This document shows positions 26,428 through 32,519 of a stretch of 32,519 nucleotides of DNA, one piece after another. The number at the start of each line of letters is the position of its first letter. Positions within the stretch are counted from its first letter, which is position 1. Source of the DNA: Natronohydrobacter sp. GTDB lineage: Bacteria; Pseudomonadota; Alphaproteobacteria; Rhodobacterales; Rhodobacteraceae. The notes under the pieces are model-generated. The model was given only the letters and a program-made list of their open reading frames with translations. It was not told the origin of the DNA and did not search any database. The position numbers and the translations under genes are program-made. The stretch is from NCBI GenBank assembly GCA_007125005.1, contig SLDY01000058.1:1-32519 (forward strand), written 5' to 3'.

Positions 26428-27291
26428 CTAGATCGCGGCCTTGCGGCTTTCCTCGATATAGATTTCCCGCAGGCGCGTCGCCAATGGTCCGGGCTTACCT
26501 TCGCCCAGCGTCACGCCGTCGATCTCGATCACAGGCATCACGAAGGTGCTGGCCGAGGTGACGAAAGCTTCATCCGCGGCTTTCGCCTCATCGACCGTGA
26601 AGCTGCGCTCCTCCACCGGCATCTGTGCCTCGCGCGCGAAGCGCAGCACGGCGGCGCGGGTGATCCCATGCAGGATATTATTGGACAGCGCACGCGTGAT
26701 GATCCGCCCGTCCTTGATGATATAGGCATTGTTCGAGGTGCCCTCGGTCACCTCACCCTCCTGCACCATCCACGCATCATCCGCGCCCTGCTTGATGGCC
26801 ATCATCTTGCCCATGCTGGGATAAAGCAGTTGCACAGTCTTGATATCGCGCCGCCCCCAGCGAATATCATCGATGGTGACAACCTTGATGCCCTTTTTCG
26901 CCTTGGGGCTGTCCACCAGTGCCGGATTGGCTTGCGTGAACAACACGACAGTCGGCGCGGTGGTTTCCGGGTCGGGAAAAACGAAATCGCGATCCCCCGG
27001 CGCCCCGCGCGTGACTTGCAGATAGATCATGCCCTGATCGATGCCGTTTTGCGTAACAAGCTGGCGATGCACCTCCAGCCAATCGTCGCGGCCCATGGGG
27101 TTGGCGATGTCCAGTTCCCCAAGCGACCGCTCCAGCCGGGTGAAATGCCCGTCGAAATCGATCAGCTTGCCGTCAATGACCGTGGTGACCTCATAGACTC
27201 CATCCGCCATCAGGAAGCCCCGGTCGAAGATCGACACCTTGGCCGCGCCTTCGGGCAAATATTCCCCATTCACATAGACGATCCGGCTCAT
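26428..27291 (-). CDS. dat: D-amino-acid transaminase (PLP fold type IV)
   Basis: The 287-residue protein is a class IV aminotransferase. The N-terminal IFDRGFLMADGVYEVTTV block resembles D-amino-acid transaminases more than branched-chain ones. Lys151 in DIKTVQLL is the PLP lysine, and EGEVTEGTSNNAYII and NNILHGITR bind the cofactor phosphate. It would move amino groups between D-amino acids and 2-oxo acids, such as 2-oxoglutarate to D-glutamate. The ATG at 27291 lies 2 bases after the ilvD stop; an earlier ATG directly abuts the AAGG box. It is the last gene of a minus-strand cluster with ilvD, dgcA and dgcN. Confidence 0.85.
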   Translation of the reverse strand: MSRIVYVNGEYLPEGAAKVSIFDRGFLMADGVYEVTTVIDGKLIDFDGHFTRLERSLGELDIANPMGRDDWLEVHRQLVTQNGIDQGMIYLQVTRGAPGDRDFVFPDPETTAPTVVLFTQANPALVDSPKAKKGIKVVTIDDIRWGRRDIKTVQLLYPSMGKMMAIKQGADDAWMVQEGEVTEGTSNNAYIIKDGRIITRALSNNILHGITRAAVLRFAREAQMPVEERSFTVDEAKAADEAFVTSASTFVMPVIEIDGVTLGEGKPGPLATRLREIYIEESRKAAI

Positions 27292-27293
27292 TC

Positions 27294-29135
27294 TCACCAT
27301 CCTTCAGGAAGTTTGCGCACGGCCCCCATGGCCGCCGATGTGGTCAAGGCTGCATAGGCCCGCAGGGCTGTCGAGACCTTGCGCGGGCGCGGTTTCGCAG
27401 GTTTCCAGCCCTTGGCATCCTGCGCCGCACGTCTTGCGGCAATCGTCGCGTCATCCACCGCCAGATGGATCGTGCGGTTCGGAATGTCGATCTCGATCCG
27501 GTCACCCTGCTCTACCAGCCCGATCAGCCCGCCCTCTTCGGCTTCCGGGCTTACATGGCCAATGGAAAGCCCCGAAGTGCCCCCCGAGAAGCGCCCATCC
27601 GTTACCAGCGCGCAAGCTTTGCCCAGTCCCTTCGATTTCAGATAGCTGGTAGGATAGAGCATCTCCTGCATCCCCGGCCCGCCGCGCGGCCCCTCGTAGC
27701 GGATGATGACCACTTCACCGGCCTTGACCTTGCCAGTCAGAATCCCGCTGACTGCATCATCCTGGCTTTCAAACACATGGGCCGGACCAGAGAATTTCAG
27801 GATCGATTCGTCCACACCTGCGGTTTTCACGATGCAGCCCTGCTCGGCCAGATTGCCGAAGAGCACTGCAAGGCCCCCGTCCTGACTGAACGCATGCTCT
27901 TTCGACCGGATCACGCCCTTTTCGCGGTCCATGTCGAGCGTGTCGTAAGCCTTTGACTGGCTGAACGCCTGCGTCGTGCGCACGCCCCCCGGTGCGGCCT
28001 TGAAGAAATCATGCACCTCCGGGTCTTCGGTGCGCATGATGTCCCACATATCCAGCGCCATGCCCATGGTCGGGCTGTGAACTGTCGGCAGTTCACGATG
28101 CAAAAGCCCCGCGCGGTCCAATTCGCCGAGGATCGCCATGATCCCGCCCGCGCGATGCACGTCTTCCATATGCACATCATCCTTGGCCGGGGCGACTTTG
28201 GACAGGCAAGGAACGCGGCGCGACAGCCGGTCAATATCCGCCATGGTAAACTCGATCCCGCCTTCATAGGCGGCAGCCAGCAGATGCAGCACCGTATTGG
28301 TCGAGCCGCCCATTGCGATATCCAGCGACATGGCATTCTCGAATGCTTCAAAGCTCGCGATATTGCGCGGCAACACGCTCTCGTCATCCTGTTCGTAATA
28401 GCGTTTGGCCAGATCAACGATCACATGGCCTGCGCGCAGGAACAACTGCCTGCGATAGGCATGGGTCGCCAGCGTCGAGCCATTCCCCGGCAACGAGAGG
28501 CCCAACGCTTCGGTCAGGCAGTTCATCGAATTGGCGGTGAACATCCCCGAGCAGGAACCGCAGGTCGGGCAAGCTTCCTCTTCCATCGCCTGCACTTGCG
28601 CATCGGTGTAGCGCTCATCCGCAGCCACGACCATCGCATCGACCAGATCAACCGCCTTGGTCTTGCCTTCCCACTCAACCTTGCCCGCCTCCATGGGCCC
28701 GCCAGAGACGAATACGCAAGGAATGTTCAGCCGCATCGCCGCCATCAGCATCCCCGGCGTGATCTTGTCGCAATTCGAGATACAGACCATCGCATCGGCG
28801 CAATGGGCATTGACCATGTATTCCACCGAATCCGCGATCACCTCGCGCGAGGGCAGCGAATAGAGCATTCCGTCATGGCCCATCGCAATCCCGTCATCGA
28901 CCGCGATCGTGTTGAACTCCTTGGCCACACCGCCCGCCTTCTCCACCTCGCGCGCGACCATCTGGCCAAGGTCTTTCAGATGCACATGGCCCGGCACGAA
29001 TTGGGTGAAGGAATTGACAATCGCGATGATCGGCTTGCCGAAGTCGCTGTCCTTCATGCCTGTGGCGCGCCAGAGCCCGCGGGCTCCGGCCATGTTGCGT
29101 CCATGCGTTGTCGTGCGCGAGCGGTATCTTGGCAT
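27294..29135 (-). CDS. ilvD: Dihydroxy-acid dehydratase
   Basis: This 613-residue iron-sulfur enzyme makes 2-oxo acids in branched-chain amino-acid synthesis. Cys122 in [12 protein letters not shown] and the Cys cluster in [14 protein letters not shown] hold the iron-sulfur cluster, and the substrate loop [14 protein letters not shown] is present. Starting at 29135 ([17 protein letters not shown]) gives the normal length and has GAGG 8 bases upstream. The frame continues 10 codons further upstream but without a ribosome binding site. It is followed 2 bases later by dat. Confidence 0.95.
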   Translation of the reverse strand: MPRYRSRTTTHGRNMAGARGLWRATGMKDSDFGKPIIAIVNSFTQFVPGHVHLKDLGQMVAREVEKAGGVAKEFNTIAVDDGIAMGHDGMLYSLPSREVIADSVEYMVNAHCADAMVCISNCDKITPGMLMAAMRLNIPCVFVSGGPMEAGKVEWEGKTKAVDLVDAMVVAADERYTDAQVQAMEEEACPTCGSCSGMFTANSMNCLTEALGLSLPGNGSTLATHAYRRQLFLRAGHVIVDLAKRYYEQDDESVLPRNIASFEAFENAMSLDIAMGGSTNTVLHLLAAAYEGGIEFTMADIDRLSRRVPCLSKVAPAKDDVHMEDVHRAGGIMAILGELDRAGLLHRELPTVHSPTMGMALDMWDIMRTEDPEVHDFFKAAPGGVRTTQAFSQSKAYDTLDMDREKGVIRSKEHAFSQDGGLAVLFGNLAEQGCIVKTAGVDESILKFSGPAHVFESQDDAVSGILTGKVKAGEVVIIRYEGPRGGPGMQEMLYPTSYLKSKGLGKACALVTDGRFSGGTSGLSIGHVSPEAEEGGLIGLVEQGDRIEIDIPNRTIHLAVDDATIAARRAAQDAKGWKPAKPRPRKVSTALRAYAALTTSAAMGAVRKLPEGW

Positions 29136-29195
29136 CTGGCTATCCTCAGGTTTGGCGCATTCCATAGAGCATGCACAAGGCTTGGGGAAGAGCAG

Positions 29196-30158
29196 TCACC
29201 CCCAGAGCGCGGGCAAGGGGGGGTGCACGCCTTTATCGTCATACACAAGCGGCACATCGCGGTCCTCAGCCAGCAATAGTGGCCCATCAAGATCCACGAC
29301 GTCAGCCCCCTGCGCCACCAGCACCGCCGGCGCCATGGCAAGCGAAGTCCCCACCATACACCCCACCATAACCCGATACCCCTCCGCCCGCGCCGCATCG
29401 CGCAGGGCCAAAGCCTCGGTCAACCCGCCAGTCTTGTCGAGCTTGATATTCACCATGTCATATTTGCCCCTGAGATCGGGAAGGCTGGCGCGGTCATGGC
29501 AACTCTCATCGGCACAGACCGGCAAGGGCCGCGCGATCTCGGCGAGCATTTCATCAGCCCCCGCAGGCAGCGGCTGCTCCACCATTGCCACGCCAAGGCG
29601 CAGCAGATGCGGTGCAAGCTCCGCATAGATCTCCGCGCTCCAGCCTTCATTGGCATCAATGATGATCCGGGTATCAGGCGCGCCGCGCCGCACAGCCTCG
29701 AGCCTCGGCATGTCATCAGGTGTTCCGAGCTTGATCTTCAGAAGCGGCCTGTGCGCGTGCCGCCGCGCCGCCGCTTCCATCTTCTCGGGCGCATCAAGCG
29801 ACAGTGTGAAAGCGGTCACCTGCGCATGGGGCCGCTCCAGCCCTGCAAGCTCCCAGACACGCTTGCCCGCGCGCTTGGCTTCCCAGTCCCAGAGCGCGCA
29901 ATCCACGGCATTGCGTGCAGCCCCCGGCGCAAGCGCCTCTTGCAGCGCCGCGCGCGTGATGTCGGCCTCCAGCCCCTCGATCTGCGCGCGCACTGTACCC
30001 GATGACTCGCCATAGCGCGCATAGGGCACGCATTCCCCACGGCCAGAAGCCCCGTCGCGTGTGAGCGCGACCGTCAGCACATCCGCATGCGTCCGCGATC
30101 CACGCGCGATGGTAAAGACCTCTGCGAGCGCAAACCGTTCCTCCACAACCCTCAGCAA
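29196..30158 (-). CDS. dgcA: N-acetyl-D-glutamate racemase (enolase superfamily)
   Basis: This 320-residue protein belongs to the dipeptide-epimerase branch of the enolase superfamily. It has the Lys141-x-Lys143 pair in LLKIKLG, metal ligands in IIDANEGW, MVEQPLP and CADESCHD, and the opposite base Lys239 in NIKLDKTGG. With dgcN directly upstream it matches DgcA, which racemises N-acetyl-D-glutamate. The start is probably TTG at 30158, with GGAG exactly 7 bases before it. An ATG six codons earlier belongs to intergenic repeat copy 3, which in its other two copies lies entirely upstream of the gene. A general L-Ala-D/L-Glu epimerase role is the alternative. Confidence 0.82.
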   Translation of the reverse strand: MLRVVEERFALAEVFTIARGSRTHADVLTVALTRDGASGRGECVPYARYGESSGTVRAQIEGLEADITRAALQEALAPGAARNAVDCALWDWEAKRAGKRVWELAGLERPHAQVTAFTLSLDAPEKMEAAARRHAHRPLLKIKLGTPDDMPRLEAVRRGAPDTRIIIDANEGWSAEIYAELAPHLLRLGVAMVEQPLPAGADEMLAEIARPLPVCADESCHDRASLPDLRGKYDMVNIKLDKTGGLTEALALRDAARAEGYRVMVGCMVGTSLAMAPAVLVAQGADVVDLDGPLLLAEDRDVPLVYDDKGVHPPLPALWG

Positions 30159-30170
30159 AACCCCTCTCCC

Positions 30171-30236
30171 TTTCATCCTTGTGCCAAATATCCTGGGGTG
30201 AATTGGGCCGCAGGCCCAAAAGGGGCAAAGCCCCTG
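30171..30236 (-). repeat. Intergenic repeat element, copy 3
   Basis: Read in the direction of dgcN-dgcA, the element begins with a hairpin (AGGGGC-TTT-GCCCCT) followed by TTT. A 7-bp hairpin with GGCCTGCGGCC at its core follows (arms 30203-30209 and 30213-30219), then AGGATATTTGGCAC and AAGGATGAAA. It is the most structured of the three copies. It fills the 86-base gap between dgcN and dgcA apart from its outer edges. Confidence 0.75.
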
Positions 30237-30244
30237 AACCCCTC

Positions 30245-31246
30245 TCAGATCGCAGCCAGCGCATCGACCAGACGCCCCGCCCCATGGCGGAAGGGATCGA
30301 CTGTCGGCAGCCCCATACGCGCCTCGAGCTCGGCGCAATAGGCCACTGCCTCGTCGTCCGTCATGGCGGCAGTATTGATCGAGATCCCCACGACCTGACA
30401 GGCCGGATTGGCCACCCGCGCAAGGTGCAACGCCGTGTCGCGCAGATCTTCAAGCGACGGCAGACTGTAGCCCGGCAAACCGCGCATATGCTCCCGCGTC
30501 GGCTCATGGCTCAGGATCAGCGCATCGGGCTGGCCACCATGGATCAGCGCCATGGTCACCCCGGAATAGGAAACATGAAAAAGCGAGCCCTGCCCCTCGA
30601 TCAGATCCCAATGGTCCGCGTCATTATCCGGCGTCAGCCATTCAATGCTTCCGGCCATGAAATCCGCGATCACTGCATCGAGCGGAACGCCGTCACCCGT
30701 TATCAGTATGCCTGTCTGACCAGTGGCGCGGAAACTCGCCTTCATACCGCGCGCGATCATTTCGCGCTCCATGCAGAGTGCGGTATACATCTTTCCCACA
30801 GAACAATCCGTGCCCACAGCAAGACAACGCTTTCCGCTGCGCTTGATGCCATTTGCTATGGGGTATTTCACGGCAGGAACGCGTACATCATGCAGCTTGC
30901 GGCCAGTCGCTTCGGCCACGGCTGCAAGATCGGGTTCGTCGCGCAACAGATTATGCAATCCCGAAGCCAGATCAAAGCCTTCTTCCAGCGCCATGACCAG
31001 CACTTTCTTCCATTCGGGCGAAATCACCCCGCCACGATTCGCAACGCCGATAACGAGTGTCTTGGCTCCGGCGGCCTTGGCCTCGGTCAGTGTCATGTCG
31101 GGCAATTTCATATCGGCGCGGCAGCCTTCCATCCGGAACTGACCCAGGGCAAAATCGGGGCGCCAGTCCTTGATGCCTTGCGCGACCTTGGCTGCAAGAG
31201 GGTCGGGCGCATCGCCCAGAAACAGCAGATAGGGAGTCTCGATCAT
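30245..31246 (-). CDS. dgcN: D-glutamate N-acetyltransferase DgcN (DUF1611 family)
   Basis: This 333-residue protein is of the DUF1611 type. A Rossmann-like N-terminal domain (LVIGVANRGGVISPEW) is followed by a P-loop domain with GTDCSVGK at 145-152 and a C-terminal DALILSHEPTREHMRG block. DgcN proteins acetylate D-glutamate, and DgcA then racemises the product, giving a route from D-glutamate to L-glutamate in marine bacteria. GGAGG six bases before the ATG at 31246 fixes the start. It heads the minus-strand cluster, with dgcA downstream. The regulator DgcR is not in the window. Confidence 0.85.
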   Translation of the reverse strand: MIETPYLLFLGDAPDPLAAKVAQGIKDWRPDFALGQFRMEGCRADMKLPDMTLTEAKAAGAKTLVIGVANRGGVISPEWKKVLVMALEEGFDLASGLHNLLRDEPDLAAVAEATGRKLHDVRVPAVKYPIANGIKRSGKRCLAVGTDCSVGKMYTALCMEREMIARGMKASFRATGQTGILITGDGVPLDAVIADFMAGSIEWLTPDNDADHWDLIEGQGSLFHVSYSGVTMALIHGGQPDALILSHEPTREHMRGLPGYSLPSLEDLRDTALHLARVANPACQVVGISINTAAMTDDEAVAYCAELEARMGLPTVDPFRHGAGRLVDALAAI

Positions 31247-31273
31247 GATTTGCCTCCAGAAAGTGACAGGACG

Positions 31274-31296
31274 ATTTGCGCGAGTTTCGGGCAAAT
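31274..31296. promoter_or_regulatory. ATTTGC/GCAAAT inverted repeat in the dgcN-mcl1 gap
   Basis: ATTTGC (31274-31279) and GCAAAT (31291-31296) form an inverted repeat with an 11-base spacer, close to the dgcN start. TTTGCAAA-type half sites are bound by ScfR-family regulators (RamB, PccR) of short-chain acyl-CoA metabolism, so it may concern mcl1. It may equally be chance in a fairly AT-rich gap. Confidence 0.3.
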
Positions 31297-31335
31297 TGCA
31301 GCGAATGTCCTCGTGATTTTCCGCTCATTACGCGC

Positions 31336-31362
31336 GATCTTGCGAAGATTCTTCGCAAGATC
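31336..31362. promoter_or_regulatory. 27-base perfect palindrome in the dgcN-mcl1 divergent gap
   Basis: Two 13-base arms (GATCTTGCGAAGA and its complement) flank a single central T at 31349. The core reads TTGCGAA...TTCGCAA. The palindrome lies between divergent genes, 90 bases from the dgcN start and 154 from the mcl1 start, where an operator is expected and a terminator is not. The TTGCGAA half-sites resemble those of regulators of acyl-CoA assimilation genes. Confidence 0.6.
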
Positions 31363-31447
31363 ATTAAATTCGCGCAGAATTTGTGCAGGCGCATCCGGTT
31401 TGGGCTCGACAGCAGCCTTCTTTGCACCTGCAGAAACCCGCTTGCAG

Positions 31448-31480
31448 CGGAGCGCGCAAGAATATAACCACGGAGCGCGC
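31448..31480 (+). promoter_or_regulatory. Direct repeat flanking a TATAAC box upstream of mcl1
   Basis: CGGAGCGCGC occurs at 31448-31457 and again at 31471-31480, 23 bases apart, about two helical turns. Between them lies AATATAAC, a plausible -10 box for mcl1. No well-spaced -35 was found, so activation by a bound protein is possible. Confidence 0.4.
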
Positions 31481-31515
31481 TAGATTGCAATTTCCTGACC
31501 CGAAAGGTGCCCCTG

Positions 31516-32472
31516 ATGAGCTTCCGCATTCAGCCCACACCCGTTGCCCGCCCCAATCGCTGCCAGTTGTTCGGCCCTGGTTCACGGGTGGCACTGTTCG
31601 AGAAAATGGCGGCTTCGGCAGCGGATGTGATCAATCTCGACCTCGAAGACTCGGTCGCACCTTCGGACAAGGATCAGGCGCGCGCCAATATCATTGCCGC
31701 CACACATGAGGTGGATTGGGGCAGCAAATACCTGTCCGTGCGCATCAACGGGCTCGACACACCGTTCTGGTATCGCGATGTCGTCGATCTGCTGGAACAG
31801 GCGAGCGACCGGCTCGATCAGATCATGATCCCGAAAGTAGGATGTGCTGCGGATATATACGCTGTGGATGCGCTGGTCTCGGCAATCGAGGGCGCAAAGG
31901 GCCGCAAGAAGCGCATCAGTTTCGAGGTGATCATCGAATCGGCGGCGGGTATCGCGCATGTGGAGGAGATCGCGGCGGCCTCACCGCGCCTGCAGGCGAT
32001 GAGCCTTGGCGCAGCGGATTTCGCGGCCTCGATGGGCATGGCGACCACAGGCATCGGCGGGACGCAGGAGAATTATTACATGTTGCGCGAGGGCGCGCGC
32101 TACTGGTCAGACCCGTGGCACTGGGCACAATCGGCGATTGTGGCGGCCTGCCGCACGCATGGGGTCTTGCCGGTTGATGGCCCGTTCGGGGATTTCAGCG
32201 ATGACGAGGGATACCGCGCGCAGGCGCGGCGCTCGGCCACGCTGGGCATGGTCGGCAAATGGGCGATCCATCCCAAGCAGGTGGCGCTCGCGAATGAGGT
32301 TTTCACGCCTTCCGAGGAGGCCGTGACCGAGGCGCGCGAGATCCTCGAAGCGATGGAAGCAGCCAAGGCGCGTGGTGAGGGGGCGACTGTCTACAAGGGT
32401 CGGCTGGTGGATATCGCCTCGATCAAGCAGGCTGAAGTGATTGTCCGGCAGGCGGAGATGATCGCGGGCTGA
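31516..32472 (+). CDS. mcl1: L-malyl-CoA/beta-methylmalyl-CoA lyase
   Basis: This 318-residue protein is nearly the textbook Rhodobacter Mcl1: MSFRIQPTPVARPNRCQLFG, then VINLDLEDSVAPSDKDQARA. It has Arg76 (SVRING), Glu141 (FEVIIESAAGI) and Asp168 (LGAADFA) for substrate and magnesium binding. It splits beta-methylmalyl-CoA to glyoxylate and propionyl-CoA in the ethylmalonyl-CoA pathway and can cleave malyl-CoA. The start MSFRIQ, with AAAGG eight bases upstream, gives exactly the usual length; the frame extends three codons further upstream. Its use for acetyl-CoA assimilation fits with the aromatic degradation operons upstream, which yield acetyl-CoA. Confidence 0.95.
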   Translation: MSFRIQPTPVARPNRCQLFGPGSRVALFEKMAASAADVINLDLEDSVAPSDKDQARANIIAATHEVDWGSKYLSVRINGLDTPFWYRDVVDLLEQASDRLDQIMIPKVGCAADIYAVDALVSAIEGAKGRKKRISFEVIIESAAGIAHVEEIAAASPRLQAMSLGAADFAASMGMATTGIGGTQENYYMLREGARYWSDPWHWAQSAIVAACRTHGVLPVDGPFGDFSDDEGYRAQARRSATLGMVGKWAIHPKQVALANEVFTPSEEAVTEAREILEAMEAAKARGEGATVYKGRLVDIASIKQAEVIVRQAEMIAG

Positions 32473-32519
32473 GTTTCCTCTGAGAAAAGAAGGTGTGGGG
32501 GCGGGCAGGGGCCGCCTGC

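Noticed and set aside
28011-29279. 422-residue + strand frame opposite ilvD
   Set aside because: It is a shadow of ilvD with an Arg/His-rich sequence and no ribosome binding site.
30174-30176. ATG as dgcA start
   Set aside because: It is part of the intergenic repeat and has AAGG directly abutting it. The TTG at 30158 has a properly spaced GGAG.
30179-31483. 434-residue + strand frame opposite dgcN
   Set aside because: It starts within the repeat element and runs antisense to dgcN. There is no domain support.
1-32519. CRISPR array, tRNA, rRNA, prophage, toxin-antitoxin or defence genes
   Set aside because: No regularly spaced repeats, cloverleaf sequences, phage genes or recognisable defence proteins were seen.

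Overview
The window looks like chromosomal DNA of a Rhodobacterales alphaproteobacterium (roseobacter/Rhodobacter type). The signs are a GC-rich coding pattern, a MipZ cell-division ATPase, an L-malyl-CoA/beta-methylmalyl-CoA lyase of the ethylmalonyl-CoA pathway, TRAP transport, and a short intergenic repeat of a type I associate with this order. No phage, transposase, CRISPR, tRNA or rRNA was seen.

Region A (372-9100, + strand) is a tightly packed nine-gene operon for CoA-dependent breakdown of anthranilate made from tryptophan. In order it encodes a flavin monooxygenase fused to an old-yellow-enzyme reductase (2-aminobenzoyl-CoA monooxygenase/reductase type), an SDR, a MarR regulator, an enoyl-CoA hydratase, an acyl-CoA dehydrogenase, an aryl-CoA ligase, tryptophan 2,3-dioxygenase (kynA), a hotdog thioesterase and a RidA-like protein. 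Tryptophan would pass through kynurenine to anthranilate (kynureninase and formamidase lie outside the window), then be CoA-activated, hydroxylated and reduced, and opened by beta-oxidation-like steps. The RidA-like protein lacks the carboxylate-binding Arg of RidA and is a candidate for hydrolysing the enamine on the CoA-bound ring.

Region B (9122-17842, - strand) converges on region A and is the phenylacetate operon: paaX, 3-oxoadipyl-CoA thiolase (pcaF/paaJ), paaABCDE, an extra PaaA-family diiron-like protein, and paaZ. paaK, paaF, paaG and paaH are not here. Region C (18091-21285, +) is a TRAP transporter (P, Q, M subunits) divergent from paaX. A palindrome close to CGACCG-N2-CGGTCG occurs both upstream of pcaF and upstream of the TRAP genes, suggesting shared control.

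Region D (21414-26378) is mostly housekeeping: a small unannotated-looking ORF, mipZ, rplS-rpmE, rpmI-rplT, a small membrane protein, pyk, and a DUF1244 gene. Region E (26428-31246, -) reads dgcN-dgcA-ilvD-dat. DgcN and DgcA match the N-acetylation route for D-glutamate, and a D-amino-acid transaminase close by could feed D-glutamate to it. Region F (31516-32472, +) is mcl1, with a 27-base palindrome in its upstream region.

Three copies of one intergenic element (near 4640, 14560 and 30171) all lie between co-transcribed genes, in the same orientation relative to transcription, immediately before a start codon. They help decide the dgcA start. Three genes appear to use TTG starts with well-spaced ribosome binding sites.
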